Below are positions 24,100 to 35,484 of a stretch of DNA of 64,000 nt, one piece after another. The notes beneath the pieces are model-generated. The model searched no databases. It was not told where the DNA came from and was given only the letters and a program-made list of their open reading frames with translations. Location of the stretch: NCBI RefSeq assembly GCF_005239225.2, contig NC_133284.1, positions 6,415,770 through 6,479,769 of the forward strand, in the 5' to 3' direction. The DNA is from Populus alba. Its lineage: Eukaryota; Streptophyta; Magnoliopsida; Malpighiales; Salicaceae. The translations under genes were made by a program, and so were the position numbers. Numbering within the stretch: the first letter of the stretch is position 1; each line of letters begins with the position of its first letter.

Positions 24100-27000
24100 G
24101 GAGAATGCGTGACCTATTTGGAGGAGTAACAGTCGTTGGATCATGGATTAGCTGGTCCTATTTCTGTCATTATTTGCGCGAGAGAATAATAGGATTCGAA
24201 GGTTGCTGATCAATCTGGTTCGATCAATTGGATTAATCTGGACTAAAAAAGAATTAAATTATATTTTAACTGGGTTTAGTTGATTTAATTTTTACCAAAT
24301 TTATTTTTAAACTTAAGGCATAGATTAACGGATCCAGGTTAATAGCAATGGTAATAGACATGCAAATGTCTGAACTCTTACAACTTTTATAATTAAGCTA
24401 CTAATTTTATTTATTTATTTATTTATTTTCTTTTTCAAATTAATATTTCATCAATTTAAAATGTGATGTGGCAATCAAGTATATTTCTTAAAAAATTCAA
24501 ACTGTGGATATCTTGCTATGAAATAGCATTATTTCATAATTATTTTTTTTAAGAAAATCATAATTTAGATAGACTCAACAATCCAAACTGTGGGCCAAAT
24601 CCACGCCTGGGTGTCATAGCTGTCCAATCAATTGCTTTTTAGTTTCATGCTGTCCAAGGTATTCTTATGTGTCCGTTCAATGTTAACACGTCAAGAGCTG
24701 ACGTGGCAAGCAACATTTTACCTTTTTTTTCAGTGAAATGCCAGATTTTATAACGAAGAAGGGAAAAAAACCTCTCTTCTTAAGTCTACATTTACGGATT
24801 TACCCTTTATCTTCTATTTTTTATTGAAAGAAAATCTAAAACACGTAGATTTTGTATTGTAGCAGCAATTCACGGTATTTTTTTTTTTCTCAGATTGATT
24901 CTCAATCCTTGTTTCTTTTCAATCATGTTTTTTTATGTCAAAATTCATAATTAAATTTATCAAAACAACTATTAAAGAGAGACATATTTAAAACAAAGAG
25001 GATTAAAATTTAAAACAAGAAAAAAAGCTGGTGGTTTAAAAAATAAAATTAAAAATACACTTTGATCCTCTTACTTTTAAAATGAAAAGTTTTCAGTTAC
25101 TAAGTATTTCAAAATTTTATTTATTATACAAAATTTCATTTTTTTTATTTGCTAGTCTTTAATTTGGGGTAAGAGATAAAAAATATATAAATTATAGTAG
25201 TATAAAGAGAAAATATTGATTGATAATGATTTTATCTGTAAAAATAATAATGATTTTAACTATAAAAATAGTCAATCCTGGTATATTTTTGTTTCACTTT
25301 TAAATTACCTGGAAAGAAAAAGATATAACTTTGAAAAAATTTTGAATTTCAAATTGATGCACTGCATGAATAAGTTATTTAGCTCTCTAAAATGTTTTTT
25401 TTTTTTATGTGTTTGGGGTCATATATGATTAGAAGTTGATTTTTTTTGGATGCAGAACACCCGACTTCTTAGCTATCTCTGTGTCAAAAACTAGACAGTG
25501 CATGCGACAATTCACCTGCTATTTTTTTCCAAATAAATCAAGGGCACATGACAATAAAAAAAAAATATATAAAAAGAATTAGTAGGCCATGCGTGTGGGT
25601 TTTCCAAGGCCTACGCACACCATTTTTTTTTCTTTTTCTTTTTCTTCTTCTTTTTATTTTATTTATTTTTGTTTTTCAGATTTTTTTTTTCAAATTGATC
25701 TGTTACAATTGGGTTTTTTTTTTTTGAATTGGCTTGTTTTTTTCCATATTGATCCTTCCTGGTTGGTTTTTTTTTTTCAATTTAATCCTTCACAATTAAA
25801 TCTTTTATTGATTTTTCTTGCTTAACTCTTTTCCAATCTTATTTTTTTAATATTTTATGAATTTTTTTATTAGATAATATAATTTGTTTTTGTTTGGTAT
25901 TTATGGGTTTATCACAATCTAAAATAAATATTATGATGTTTAATTTGTTTTTAATTTTACAATTATTTATTTTTCTTATCATGTAATTAAATAAAAAAAA
26001 TATATAAAAAATTGTTGAACTCTAATGAATCCATGACACTTATTTGGCTTGATAACTTTGATTATTAAAAACCAAACTTTATAATTTGTTTTTGTTAAAT
26101 AAATAACTCTTTATTTATTATTTCAAATGCATGTATAGAATATTTAATCTAAGATTTTTTATATAAAAAACACATAGAAAATACCAATATATTTATTTTT
26201 ACTAAAAAATATTATTTGACTCACAATAAAATTACATATCAAATATTTTTTGTAATCTAGTCTCCTTTTGTCTCCTCTTTTTATTTCTTCATCTTTATCA
26301 TCACCTCAAAAATTTATTTTACCATTAAAATTCTTTGTCTTTTGCAAAGGTGAACTTTTTCTTTACTATTTATTTTACGACTTCCTGAGGATCACCAAGA
26401 ATATTTTATTATAAGCTAATTTCTACTTTGCGCGTCCGTCTTTTTGTATGAACTTTTTTTTAACATGATAAGGACAAGGATTTGTAAGGAAACAAGTCTC
26501 ACGTTCGCAAAGTAAACACCAAGAGAAGTTTTATTATTAGATATTTGAAGATTGTTTTTCATTTTATTAATAGAGCAAGGTAGGTTTTTTTTTTTTTTTC
26601 AAATAAGAGTATATTTGAAATTGTGATAATGATTATTTAAATACTTTTCATTCCAAAACATATTAAAGTAATTAAAAAAAATCATTTATGCCATTAATAT
26701 ATCAAAATAATATAAAAACATAAAAAATATATTAATTTTTTTTAAAATATTTTCCAACCACAGTTCCAACATTGTCTAAATAATGAGTGACAAATTGATG
26801 AGATTTGAAACTAAAATGTTTTTATTTATTTATTTATAAGACCTTAGAAAAATTATCCATCTATATTTCCTTTGTATTTTCTCTTTTTTTTTTGGTTTCA
26901 TATTTAATTTTGAACTCAACTATATATAGAATTCTTATAAGTTTTATTATTTATACGCTATGTTTTCTCGCAGAACAAGTAAAAAATAATAAAAAAGTAA

Positions 27001-27621
27001 AAGCAATGGATACTGTTAAAATGAAAATTTCATTAAAAAAACAAGCCATTTATCGCATAAGCATGTCCCCCGCAGTACACTTAATTATTACACCTCAAGA
27101 TGCTGGAACATCAATTCGAAAGAAATTGAGAGGTGTGGCCTTGCAGGGGCTCTGAGATTTCCATGTAGTTCTGGGCTAAATACCCAAAAACAGCGAATTC
27201 AACGATGAAATATCTCCACGAGCAAGAACGGCGGCCTCTTGAAGGCAAGCCATGGAGGTTCAATTGGAGGCCCAACTCAAATAACTGCAACCGCAGCTTC
27301 TTAAAAAACTTTTCATGATTAACTTTGCTTTGAAATCTTCTTAATTCAATTTAAAATAGAATTTAATTCTTAAAAATAATATAAAAATAATCCAACTCCT
27401 CTAAATTATTATATTAAAAATTAAATTAAATTAAAGTCAAGCTAACAGTAAACTTTTGAGGCGAATGTAAGCACAGTAGTAGAATCCAACTTGAGAAAGG
27501 AGCGAGTTTAAAAACTTAACTTTCACAAACAAGATGTAATCAGAAGGCCAATGGGGACTGGCTCTTGAGCACAACTATCTAAAAAGATATGTTTGCGTCT
27601 CTGGCAGCAAGTAATTACTCA
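24100..27621. other. Intergenic: NEF1 promoter side, then AT-rich repeats
   Basis: 24000-24200 is GC-richer and probably holds the NEF1 leader and core promoter. After that the DNA is AT-rich with no recognised gene. 25590-25850 has a repeated phrase around caaattgatcc and ttcaatttaatcc within long T tracts. 26606-26775 is a dispersed-repeat copy. 27000-27621 is of higher complexity and flanks the copia insertion, but I can assign no gene there. Confidence 0.5.
26606..26775. repeat. AT-rich dispersed repeat copy
   Basis: It has the family order: a tatttgaaattgtgat start, a ccaaaacatattaaagt core, ccattaatatatcaaaat, and an A/T-rich close ending at ttttccaaccacag. Confidence 0.45.
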
Positions 27622-27626
27622 GATGC
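27622..27626. other. Target site duplication (left) of copia element
   Basis: GATGC immediately precedes the left LTR and is repeated exactly at 32497-32501 after the right LTR. Confidence 0.9.
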
Positions 27627-27835
27627 TGTAGAAAATGGTTTTTCTTATTGATTCAGTTTACAATATACAACTATATATATAGGAGAATTTGTTTGACCGT
27701 TACAAGAATTATAAATAGCATTAAAAACTATAATTACTAAGAATTAAAACTGATCTTCGGTTACTCAATCAGTTTTGATTGAGAAGAGTAAATCTCTCTT
27801 CAGTTACACAATCAACAGAGGATATCTCTCTAATA
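27627..27835 (-). repeat. 3' LTR of copia element
   Basis: This 209-bp LTR matches the right LTR along its whole length. It starts tgtagaaaatgg and ends tctctaata on the plus strand. Confidence 0.93.
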
Positions 27836-30800
27836 CCCTCCCTCAAACTTGACGGGCCTGCACGGACAAGTTTGCGAGTAAAAAGAACATGTCGATTCTT
27901 GTGAAAAGGCTTGGTGAGCAAATCTGCAGGTAATCTATGGAAGGGATAAAGCAAACATGATGGCTTCCGAGTGCAACCTTATCACGAACAAAGTAATAAT
28001 CAAGTTCAATATGTTTAGTGTAGGCATGAAATACCAGATTGGAAGCCATGTACGTAGCACTGAGGTTATCACAATGCAAGAGAATGAGAAACTAAATGTG
28101 AGCACCAAGTTCATAGAGTAAGTAGGCTAACCAAGTAGACTCTGCACTAGCATGGGAAAGAGAACAATACTTAAACTCAGCACTGGAACGAGCAATGGTA
28201 GGTTGCTTTTTAGAGCACCAAGAGACCAAGTTAGTGCCAAGATAAACAAGATAACCAGACGTTGAATGGTGAGATTCTGAACAGCCAGCCCAATTAGCAT
28301 CCACATAGGCAGTAAGATAAGTAGGATGGTGCTGAGGACCAAAGAACAAACCATGGTCAAGTGAGCCTTTGATGTAGCGAAGTATGCGCTTAGCAGCAAT
28401 TAAGTAAGGGAAGCGTGGTTGACTCATGAACTGAGCAATAGAATTAACAGCAAAGGCAATGTCAGGGCGAGTGATTGTCAAGTATTGTAATGATCCAACA
28501 ATTTCCCGAAAGACCGATGGATTGGGAAGGAGAGCACCATCATTAGAAGTGAGAATATCTTTTGCTGACATCGGAGTACTCACAGGTTTACTAAGCAGCA
28601 TATCATGCTTCATGAGAAGATCATATGCATATTTGAGTTGACTTATATGAACACCTTTATTTTAAGATGTAACCTGCAAACCGAGAAAGTAATGTAGATT
28701 TCCAAGATCTGTGATGTCAAAGCCTCGACTTAAAGCATCAATAAAACTTTGTAAAAGTCGATCATCACTACCTGTGACCACAATGTCATCAACATAGAGA
28801 AGAAAATAAATTGTATGGCGCTCATGTTGGAAAAAAAATAGAGATGAATCAGCCAAGCTCTGAACAAAGCCAATTGATAATAAGAAGCATGTCATTCGGT
28901 GAAACCATACACGAGTAGCTTGCTTGAGGCCGTAGATGGCTTTGTTGAGCTTGCAAACATGAGATGGCCATGACTGATTAATGAATCCTGGTGGTTAAGT
29001 CATATAGACGTCTTCTTTAAGAAAACCATGGAGGAACACGTTCTTAACATCCAATTGACGAAGTGACCAGCCTCTAAATACAGCAAGAGAAAGCACAACA
29101 CGAATAGTTGCAGGTTTAATAACAGGACTAAAGGTATCTGTATAGTCTATACCTTGTTGTTGATGAAATCTTTTAGCCACAAGTCGTGCTTTGTGACGTG
29201 CAATTATGCCATTTGGGTTGTGCTTTACTCGAAATACTCATTTGCAACCAACAAGATTTTAAGAGGAAAAAGGAGGAACCAATGTCCAAGTTTTATTTTT
29301 CAGCAAAGCATTGATTTCATCAACCGTTGTAGCACGCTATATCACATGTTTAGAAGCTTGAGTGTAGCATATGGGCTCTGTAGTTTCAATGACATTGAGG
29401 AGAGCACGAGGAATTGGATATTTGATAGTGCCATTAGCTTGAATTTTAGGTTGTACAATACCATGCTGTAGACGTGTCCTCTTAGGTGGAGAGGGTGGTG
29501 TTCTTGGTAGCACAGGAAGAGACTAAGAAGCAAGTGATAAAGATGTTGATGATGCTGGAGGATTAGAGACAGGAGAAGGATCACTTGAGACCAGATGTGG
29601 AATAGTTGCTTCAGGGGCAAATGACTGAAGAGAGGTGGATGCTATCTGTGAAGTAACTGGATATGATGAACGTCAGCACTGATAAGTAAAGATGAGGGCG
29701 GCAGTGGGCTCCATAGACTGGGATGTAGCCGATGATGTTGTAATCAGGAATTCAATATCCATTTCACACTGCTCTGGTTGAGACACAAGATAAGGAGAGT
29801 TGTTGTTCTCAGCAGGTGAGTTTGGACCAAAATGAGCAAGTTGTGGGAGCTCTGAGTTGGACAAAAGTGTGAATTCCAATAGGCCAGCGTCGGGAACTGA
29901 ATGTGCCTGCAACTGTTTGTAAGGAAAAACTGTTTCGTTAAAAATAACATGCCTAAAAATATAGACACGACCAATGGTAGGATCTAGACACAATAACCTT
30001 TGTGTTGAGAACTGTAACCAAGAAAGACACACTCAATGCTACGACTTGAAAGTTTATCAGAGATATAAGACCCAAGATGAGGAAAATATGAACATCCAAA
30101 AACTCGAAGAGAGGAATAGGAAGGCGAACTACCATAAAGATGAGTATGTGGAGTATCCCAATGAAGAGTGGGTATGGGAAGAAGATTAATAAGGTAAACG
30201 GAGGTTAAAAAAGCTTCAACCCAAAGATTATGTGGAGTACCAGAAGTGAGAAGGAGACTGCGAGTCATTGTAGCAATATGGCAGTGCTTACGTTCTGCAA
30301 GGCCATTTTGTTGTGGTGTGTGGGGGCAAGAAAATCTTTGTTGAATTTCCAAGGATTTACAATAATGAGAAAATGCATTATTGACATATTCTGTCTCATT
30401 ATCACTTTGAAGAAATTGAATGGTTTGGTGGAAGATGTTTTGAATCTTGGCAACTAAAGTTTGAAAATGAGTGAGGACTTCATTTTTGCAACGCATAGGA
30501 TAAATCCAAATGTAATGTGAGAATTCATCAGTAAATAGAATATAATATTTGAAACCACTTACAGAAATGGTAAAGGAGGACCAAACATCAATATGTATAA
30601 TATGAAAAGGAGTGCTAGCAGTCTCTTTGTTGGAAGTAAAAGGTAATTGGTGAGACTTGCTAAGTGCACAGTCTCGACAAAAAAAAAGAAAAGACAATTT
30701 GGAATTAATTACAGGACTTAGATGTGCAAGGACATTTGATGACGGATGACCCAAACGATTGTGCCAGATGGAGGAGTGAATGGAAGCAAGGGCTTGTGAG

Positions 30801-32211
30801 AAGTAGAGACGTTTGATAGATTAAGCGGATACAAACCATCTTTACAAGGGCCCTGAAACAATAGACATCCAGTGCGTAAGCAATAGATTTGATAGAAGTC
30901 AGGTGCAAAGAGAAAGAAAACATGATTATCTTTAGTGAAACGAGCAACAGATAGAAGATTTTTACGAATAGATGGAATATGAAAGACATTTTGTAGAGTG
31001 AAGGTAGAAGAGTCCTAATGAAAAGGGAAGGTTACCAGTATGAGAAAACATAACATTGAGTCCCCATTACCCATTATATAGACATTATGCGGCCCACCAT
31101 AAGATTGAGAATTATTGATGGGCATGGCTGTCATGTGATGAGTTGCACCTGTGTCTGGGTACCAGTTTGGATCAGCAACATAATGTACACCAGCAAATGG
31201 AGTGGCAGTGTTTGGACTAGAAAATCTATGTGGACATTGAGAAAGTCCATGGTGACTTGAGTGACAATTTGGACACCATTGAGGTGTTGGGCTAAGAATA
31301 CCATTTGGTGGAGGACGAGTAGCCCAAGCTGGTGAAGTAAATGGCCCTGATGGAGGCACATGTTGCTGTTGCATAGGAAATGAAAACCCAACTTGTGACT
31401 GTGGAGTGGCGCGCTGCTGAAAATAGCAACCATGTCTAAAGCGACCATTGTTAGGACGACCATTGGTGGGAAATTGATGACCAGTATTAGGGTGGTGATC
31501 ATGACGGGTAGAGGGAGCATGAGTGTGATTGAAAAGAGCGATGATTGTAGGAGAATCAACAGGACGAGATTGTTGAGCATCAAAAGAGAGAATTCGAGCC
31601 TGAAATTCAATGAAATCTAGGAGTGGAGGATTTTGAGTGAGGGCAGTACGAAGCATGAGATAATCAGGGCCAAGACCATGAAGAGTGGCGATGACCAAAT
31701 CCTCATCAGGAACAGGCTTGTTAATAGAAATTAATGCATCAGCAATTGATTTAGCATGACGAAGATAAGTATCAACAGATTGAGTGCCTTTATTGAGATC
31801 AAGAAGTTGCATTTTGAGATTGGTTTCACTTGCTACAGACTTTTGGGAAAAGTGACGTTCAAGACAGTCCCAAATTGCCTTTGATGTGTCGAAACCAATG
31901 GTAAGTTGTGCAATGTTTTCTGTTAGAGTGGTGGTGAGGATGCTAACAATTTATTGGTCGATGATGAACCAGCTAGCATGATTAGGATTAGGAATGGATC
32001 TTGCGGATTAAGTGTCAGAAGTAGAAGTAGAAGCAGAAGCAGTATTCAGGATGGTGAGAGATGGTTCAGGAATGGTGCCATCAACATATCCCTAAAGGTT
32101 GGCACCATAAAGGTAAGGTTTGATTTGCCGAAGCCAAGTGAGATAATTGGTTTCAGTAAGTTTGGTGAATTGAGCAATATTTTGAGAGAGAGCCGAAGAG
32201 ATGGTGGCCAT
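27769..32211 (-). pseudogene. Degenerate copia gag-pol polyprotein
   Basis: The gag start is an ATG at 32211, but codon 40 is already a TAG (32094-32092). Remaining segments are as follows. Gag plus protease lies at about 31812-31015, with a CPNCHSSHHGLSQC zinc-knuckle-like element and a protease DTGA site. Integrase lies at 30754-29984, with acidic residues in HIDVW, QSDNETEY and LAERK. Reverse transcriptase is split at 29180-28995 and 28895-28662; the catalytic YVDD is intact, the first part ends in a CAA-to-TAA type stop at 28997, and DVKNVFLHG stands where DVNNAFLHG is usual. RNase H lies at 28613-28092, with DANWAGC and an altered SSAEFKY in place of SSAEAEY. The end near 27910 retains ADLLTKPF. 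Frame changes separate several blocks, so no single protein is made. Confidence 0.92.
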
Positions 32212-32289
32212 GAGAAAGAAAAAGGAAAAAAAAAGAGAAACACTAAAAGAAGAGAAATAGGTGAGGATCGTAGGTTTAGTCTGATACCA

Positions 32290-32496
32290 TGTAGAAAATG
32301 GTTTTTCTTATTGATTCAGTTTACAATATACAGCTATATATATGAGAATTTGTTTGACTGTTACAAGAATTATAAATAGCATTAAAAATTATAATTACTA
32401 AGAATTAAAACTAATCTTTGATTACTCAATCAGTTTTGATTAAGAAGAGTAAATCTCTCTTCAGTTACACAATCTGCACAGAATATCTCTATAATA
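32290..32496 (-). repeat. 5' LTR of copia element
   Basis: This 207-bp LTR faces the primer-binding site at 32289-32281 and the gag start. It matches the left LTR at roughly 94 percent by eye. Confidence 0.93.
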
Positions 32497-32501
32497 GATG
32501 C
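32497..32501. other. Target site duplication (right) of copia element
   Basis: GATGC, identical to 27622-27626. Confidence 0.9.
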
Positions 32502-34820
32502 CAACAAGGCTCCTGGCTGCGCAGCCACCAAATTTAAACGTGGTTTTCGTTTTATTGTAGTTCTCACAATAATGCAAACTGCTTAACACTCACACAGTCT
32601 CCAATGGTTTCAGGGTGAGGTGATCGTGACCAGAGAGTTATCTTCCACCTCCATTAGAAATAAAGACCTAAGGCTCAGCATGATCCCTGTAAATTGCCTC
32701 AAATACGTCAATCCTTGAAAGCCAAGCGTTCCAGTATCACGTTCTTGTTTAGCAGCCTGCAGGAACAAAGTCCCAATCATATCCTTATACCTGGATTTCC
32801 TTGCAACACTTGCCACACAGTCTGGGAGAGCAGCAATGACCCACTTTTAAGGTCCTTTCACTCTCACCACAAAGCACGAAGACATGGCCTTATCTCGAAG
32901 AAGGGCAACGGAAAAGTCCCGATCTCAGTTCTATTTTGCATTTTTTGAAGTAGGGTCGTAGCACCATTAAAAGGACACACAACCCTCCGGGATTCTGAGT
33001 CAAAGACAGCTAAAGAGCTTGTGTCTTTCTCTAAAACGTCTCCAACATGAGTCCAACACTCGTGTGCCTGGTTTTATAGCTATTAATAAGCTGACAAATG
33101 CCTACCACATTACACAATATATCTGGGTTGAGACGCATCCGACTCCACTTTACATAATGATGGGCACTCCCTAACTTCTCTGTTCAATCAACGCGTGAGC
33201 AGCAGACCCTTAGTAAAATGTCTTATCAGCAGCCACCTTTATGCCAAGCGAGTAAGAAGAGCTATTTTTTGAATGACAAAAAACGGAGGGGAATGGCCCC
33301 TTTTGCTTTGCTAGAACGCAGTCTGCCAGGCAATGGTCCCTGCAACATTATAAGATGGATCCTGTTAATTAATTACTGTAATAAAATATGAGATTTCTTT
33401 AAACATTGCATTATACCATAATTTCAAGTGTTTTGAAATGCACGGAGCTGTGATTTGTTGATTCATTGCAGCTTAATTTCATAAATCCATATCATGCATG
33501 CATGGATATTTTAAATCGTTTTCATTTCTATTATCTTTCACATTTGCTTGAATTTCAGGTCACTCTCTCGAGTGAAATGTGTTGCTCAATTGCTTAAAGT
33601 TGCAGACACTTTCCGTGGAGTATTCTTCCCCACATCCCTTTCTCGCTGGAAGATAAAGTATTGCTCCAATCGAGAAAAAAAGGGAAAAAGGGAAAGAAGA
33701 AGAAATGCAAGTGGAGCCACATTGCAGCATATTGAATGGAGAGGGAAGAGGGATGAGGAGAGGGTCTAACCTCCCCTGATGGGGTAGAGCTGGTGGTGGT
33801 TAAGGCCACATGTTTCTCATAAATGCAAGAGACAAAGTCAAAGTGCTTCTATTTACACAGACTTCCCTATTTGTTTGTACAGTTTAATCTGTCTCCTTGG
33901 GCTGCTCTCATTGTCCCCCTTCCATGTCCATGGTTCATGGATCCCCGCCTAACTTCCAGTACTCGTGGCCGCATGTTGGCCCTTGCCTGCATCGCTATAA
34001 AAAGGACTCCAGCTTGCTTAAAGTTATATAAATGTGGATATCAATCTGCTTTATTTCCTTTGCTAAATTTCTAGCTACTTCTGCACCTATTCTAGTAATT
34101 AACTTGTTTCAACGACGACGGCTAAAGTTTGTACAAGAAACTGTTGCTCGAGACACCGGATTCGAGAAATTATTTATACACTTGTATGATTACCATAGAC
34201 AAAGAAAGACAGATCAACATGCTTCTCGTCCTCTTATACTTGACATCAAGGACGTTATAGGTTTAAAATAACATGTTGAGTTTCTTGATATCTCTGACAC
34301 ATGATGAGAAAAATAAAAATAATTTTAATTTATTAGTTTATGATATATAGTTGAAGTTTATTAATTAGATTTTATGAGGTTTGATTTAATTTATTGTTGA
34401 ATATTTTATTTAGTGGGCTATAAACTCAATTTCTTGTCCTAGTTAGGGTTTTAATATTTATATCATATTTTTGTTTTAACGTAAGGGGGTTTTAAAGAAT
34501 TAAATAAAAATTATAAAGTTGCAGAATTTTACAACCCTGTTCTTCTCTTTTATGGTTTTTCTTTTTATTTTTCTTCATTATTTCCTGTTTTAATTCTTTT
34601 AATGTATTGTTCCGCATCACTATGTGCGAGCCCTTGACCAGGTAAAAGAAAAGGAAATTTCAAGATTTTCATAAAAACAAAACTCATTCCAGTATGTATT
34701 TGCTGGACTCCAAATTCTGCTGTTACTTTCAATTCATTCCAGATTCGTACTGTCACTTTTCTTTTGGATGAATAAGATCATCATTATCATGTTCATGATA
34801 TTGGTCATGAAGGAAGCTTG
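32502..34820. other. Intergenic between copia element and orphan exon
   Basis: Composition is more balanced than in repeat regions, yet no family is recognised. A good TATA-like box (ctataaaaagg) lies at 33995 on the plus strand, followed by only weak open frames. The 68-residue minus-strand frame at 32610-32816 and the short frames at 33548-33809 match nothing I know. From 34280 to 34560 the DNA is AT-rich. Confidence 0.4.
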
Positions 34821-35147
34821 TTAGTTTTTCCTTCTGCTTGCATGTATCGCCCTCATCAGCCACAGCTCCTTAAAATTGACCGCAGCACCTTTCATTTTCT
34901 GGATGTGCGAAGGCATATGGGTTTTGCTCCTGCCACTTGACAAGTCTTGATACTTAATTTCCCACGAGCTAGCGAGTATCTTTCTTACAGTATTAATTGC
35001 GCCATGCAGGCTGCTAGATAATGACAGCAGTGCTTGAAAGTGATGGTGCAACTGTGTAATGGCACTTTCCAAGTAGATCTTAGCCTCATCTGAATTTAAT
35101 GGAGGAAAGGCACCGTCTTTCTTTTCCAGATTACTCTGAATTGAACC
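34821..35147 (-). pseudogene. Orphan coding exon, C-terminal, unknown family
   Basis: On the minus strand a splice acceptor (cctag, ending at 35148) opens an uninterrupted frame of about 108 codons to a TAA at 34821. The protein-like text is convincing: GSIQSNLEKKDGAFPP, then a helical leucine-rich part (QLHHHFQALLSLSSSL) and a basic tail ending ASRRKN. It looks like the last exon of a gene. The preceding exons should lie at higher coordinates, but the next 300 bp show none and the GH3 gene then begins. Possible readings are an alternative 3' exon of the GH3 transcription unit, a relic of a lost gene, or a gene with an intron spanning GH3. Family unknown. Confidence 0.35.
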
Positions 35148-35484
35148 CTAGGTTAATGAGAACATAGATATCATCTTCACTTTCAGAATGATACATCACA
35201 CTTTCAGCCCATGTCGGCACGCTAGTCTATTGTCATTGACTAATTCAATGATCATAAAAACATACTGAAAAACTATCCTTGATGGTCAGAAAAGAGAGGT
35301 GGGTAGTTTAAATTTTGACAAGTAATTGAAGACATGGTTGGCTAAATAGTCTAATTTCAAAACAAATTCAGCATACATAGAAGGAAAAGGACAGGATCAA
35401 CCAGACTAGAAATCAAAATGTGGAGGACGCGAAGATAATCCCCCAAGAGTGTGCCAAAGACTATGAACAGCTAGCTATTCATAA

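Larger units (their letters stand above)
27627..32496 (-). mobile_element. Ty1/copia LTR retrotransposon, complete but decayed
   Basis: The element is 4870 bp long and read on the minus strand. Its LTRs are about 208 bp (32290-32496 is the 5' LTR in element sense, 27627-27835 the 3' LTR). They differ by about a dozen substitutions, mostly transitions, and a 2-bp gap. Both sides carry the 5-bp duplication GATGC. Just inside the 5' LTR is a primer-binding site, tggtatcag, complementary to the initiator methionine tRNA. A purine-rich tract (ttgagggaggg) precedes the 3' LTR. In element sense the LTRs run TA...CA, not the usual TG...CA. Domain order gag, protease, integrase, reverse transcriptase, RNase H defines it as copia. 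Several stops and frame breaks make it non-autonomous now. Confidence 0.95.

Noticed and set aside
31131..31610. 159-codon minus-strand frame in the copia region
   Set aside because: It is an out-of-frame shadow of the gag-protease segment at 31015-31812.
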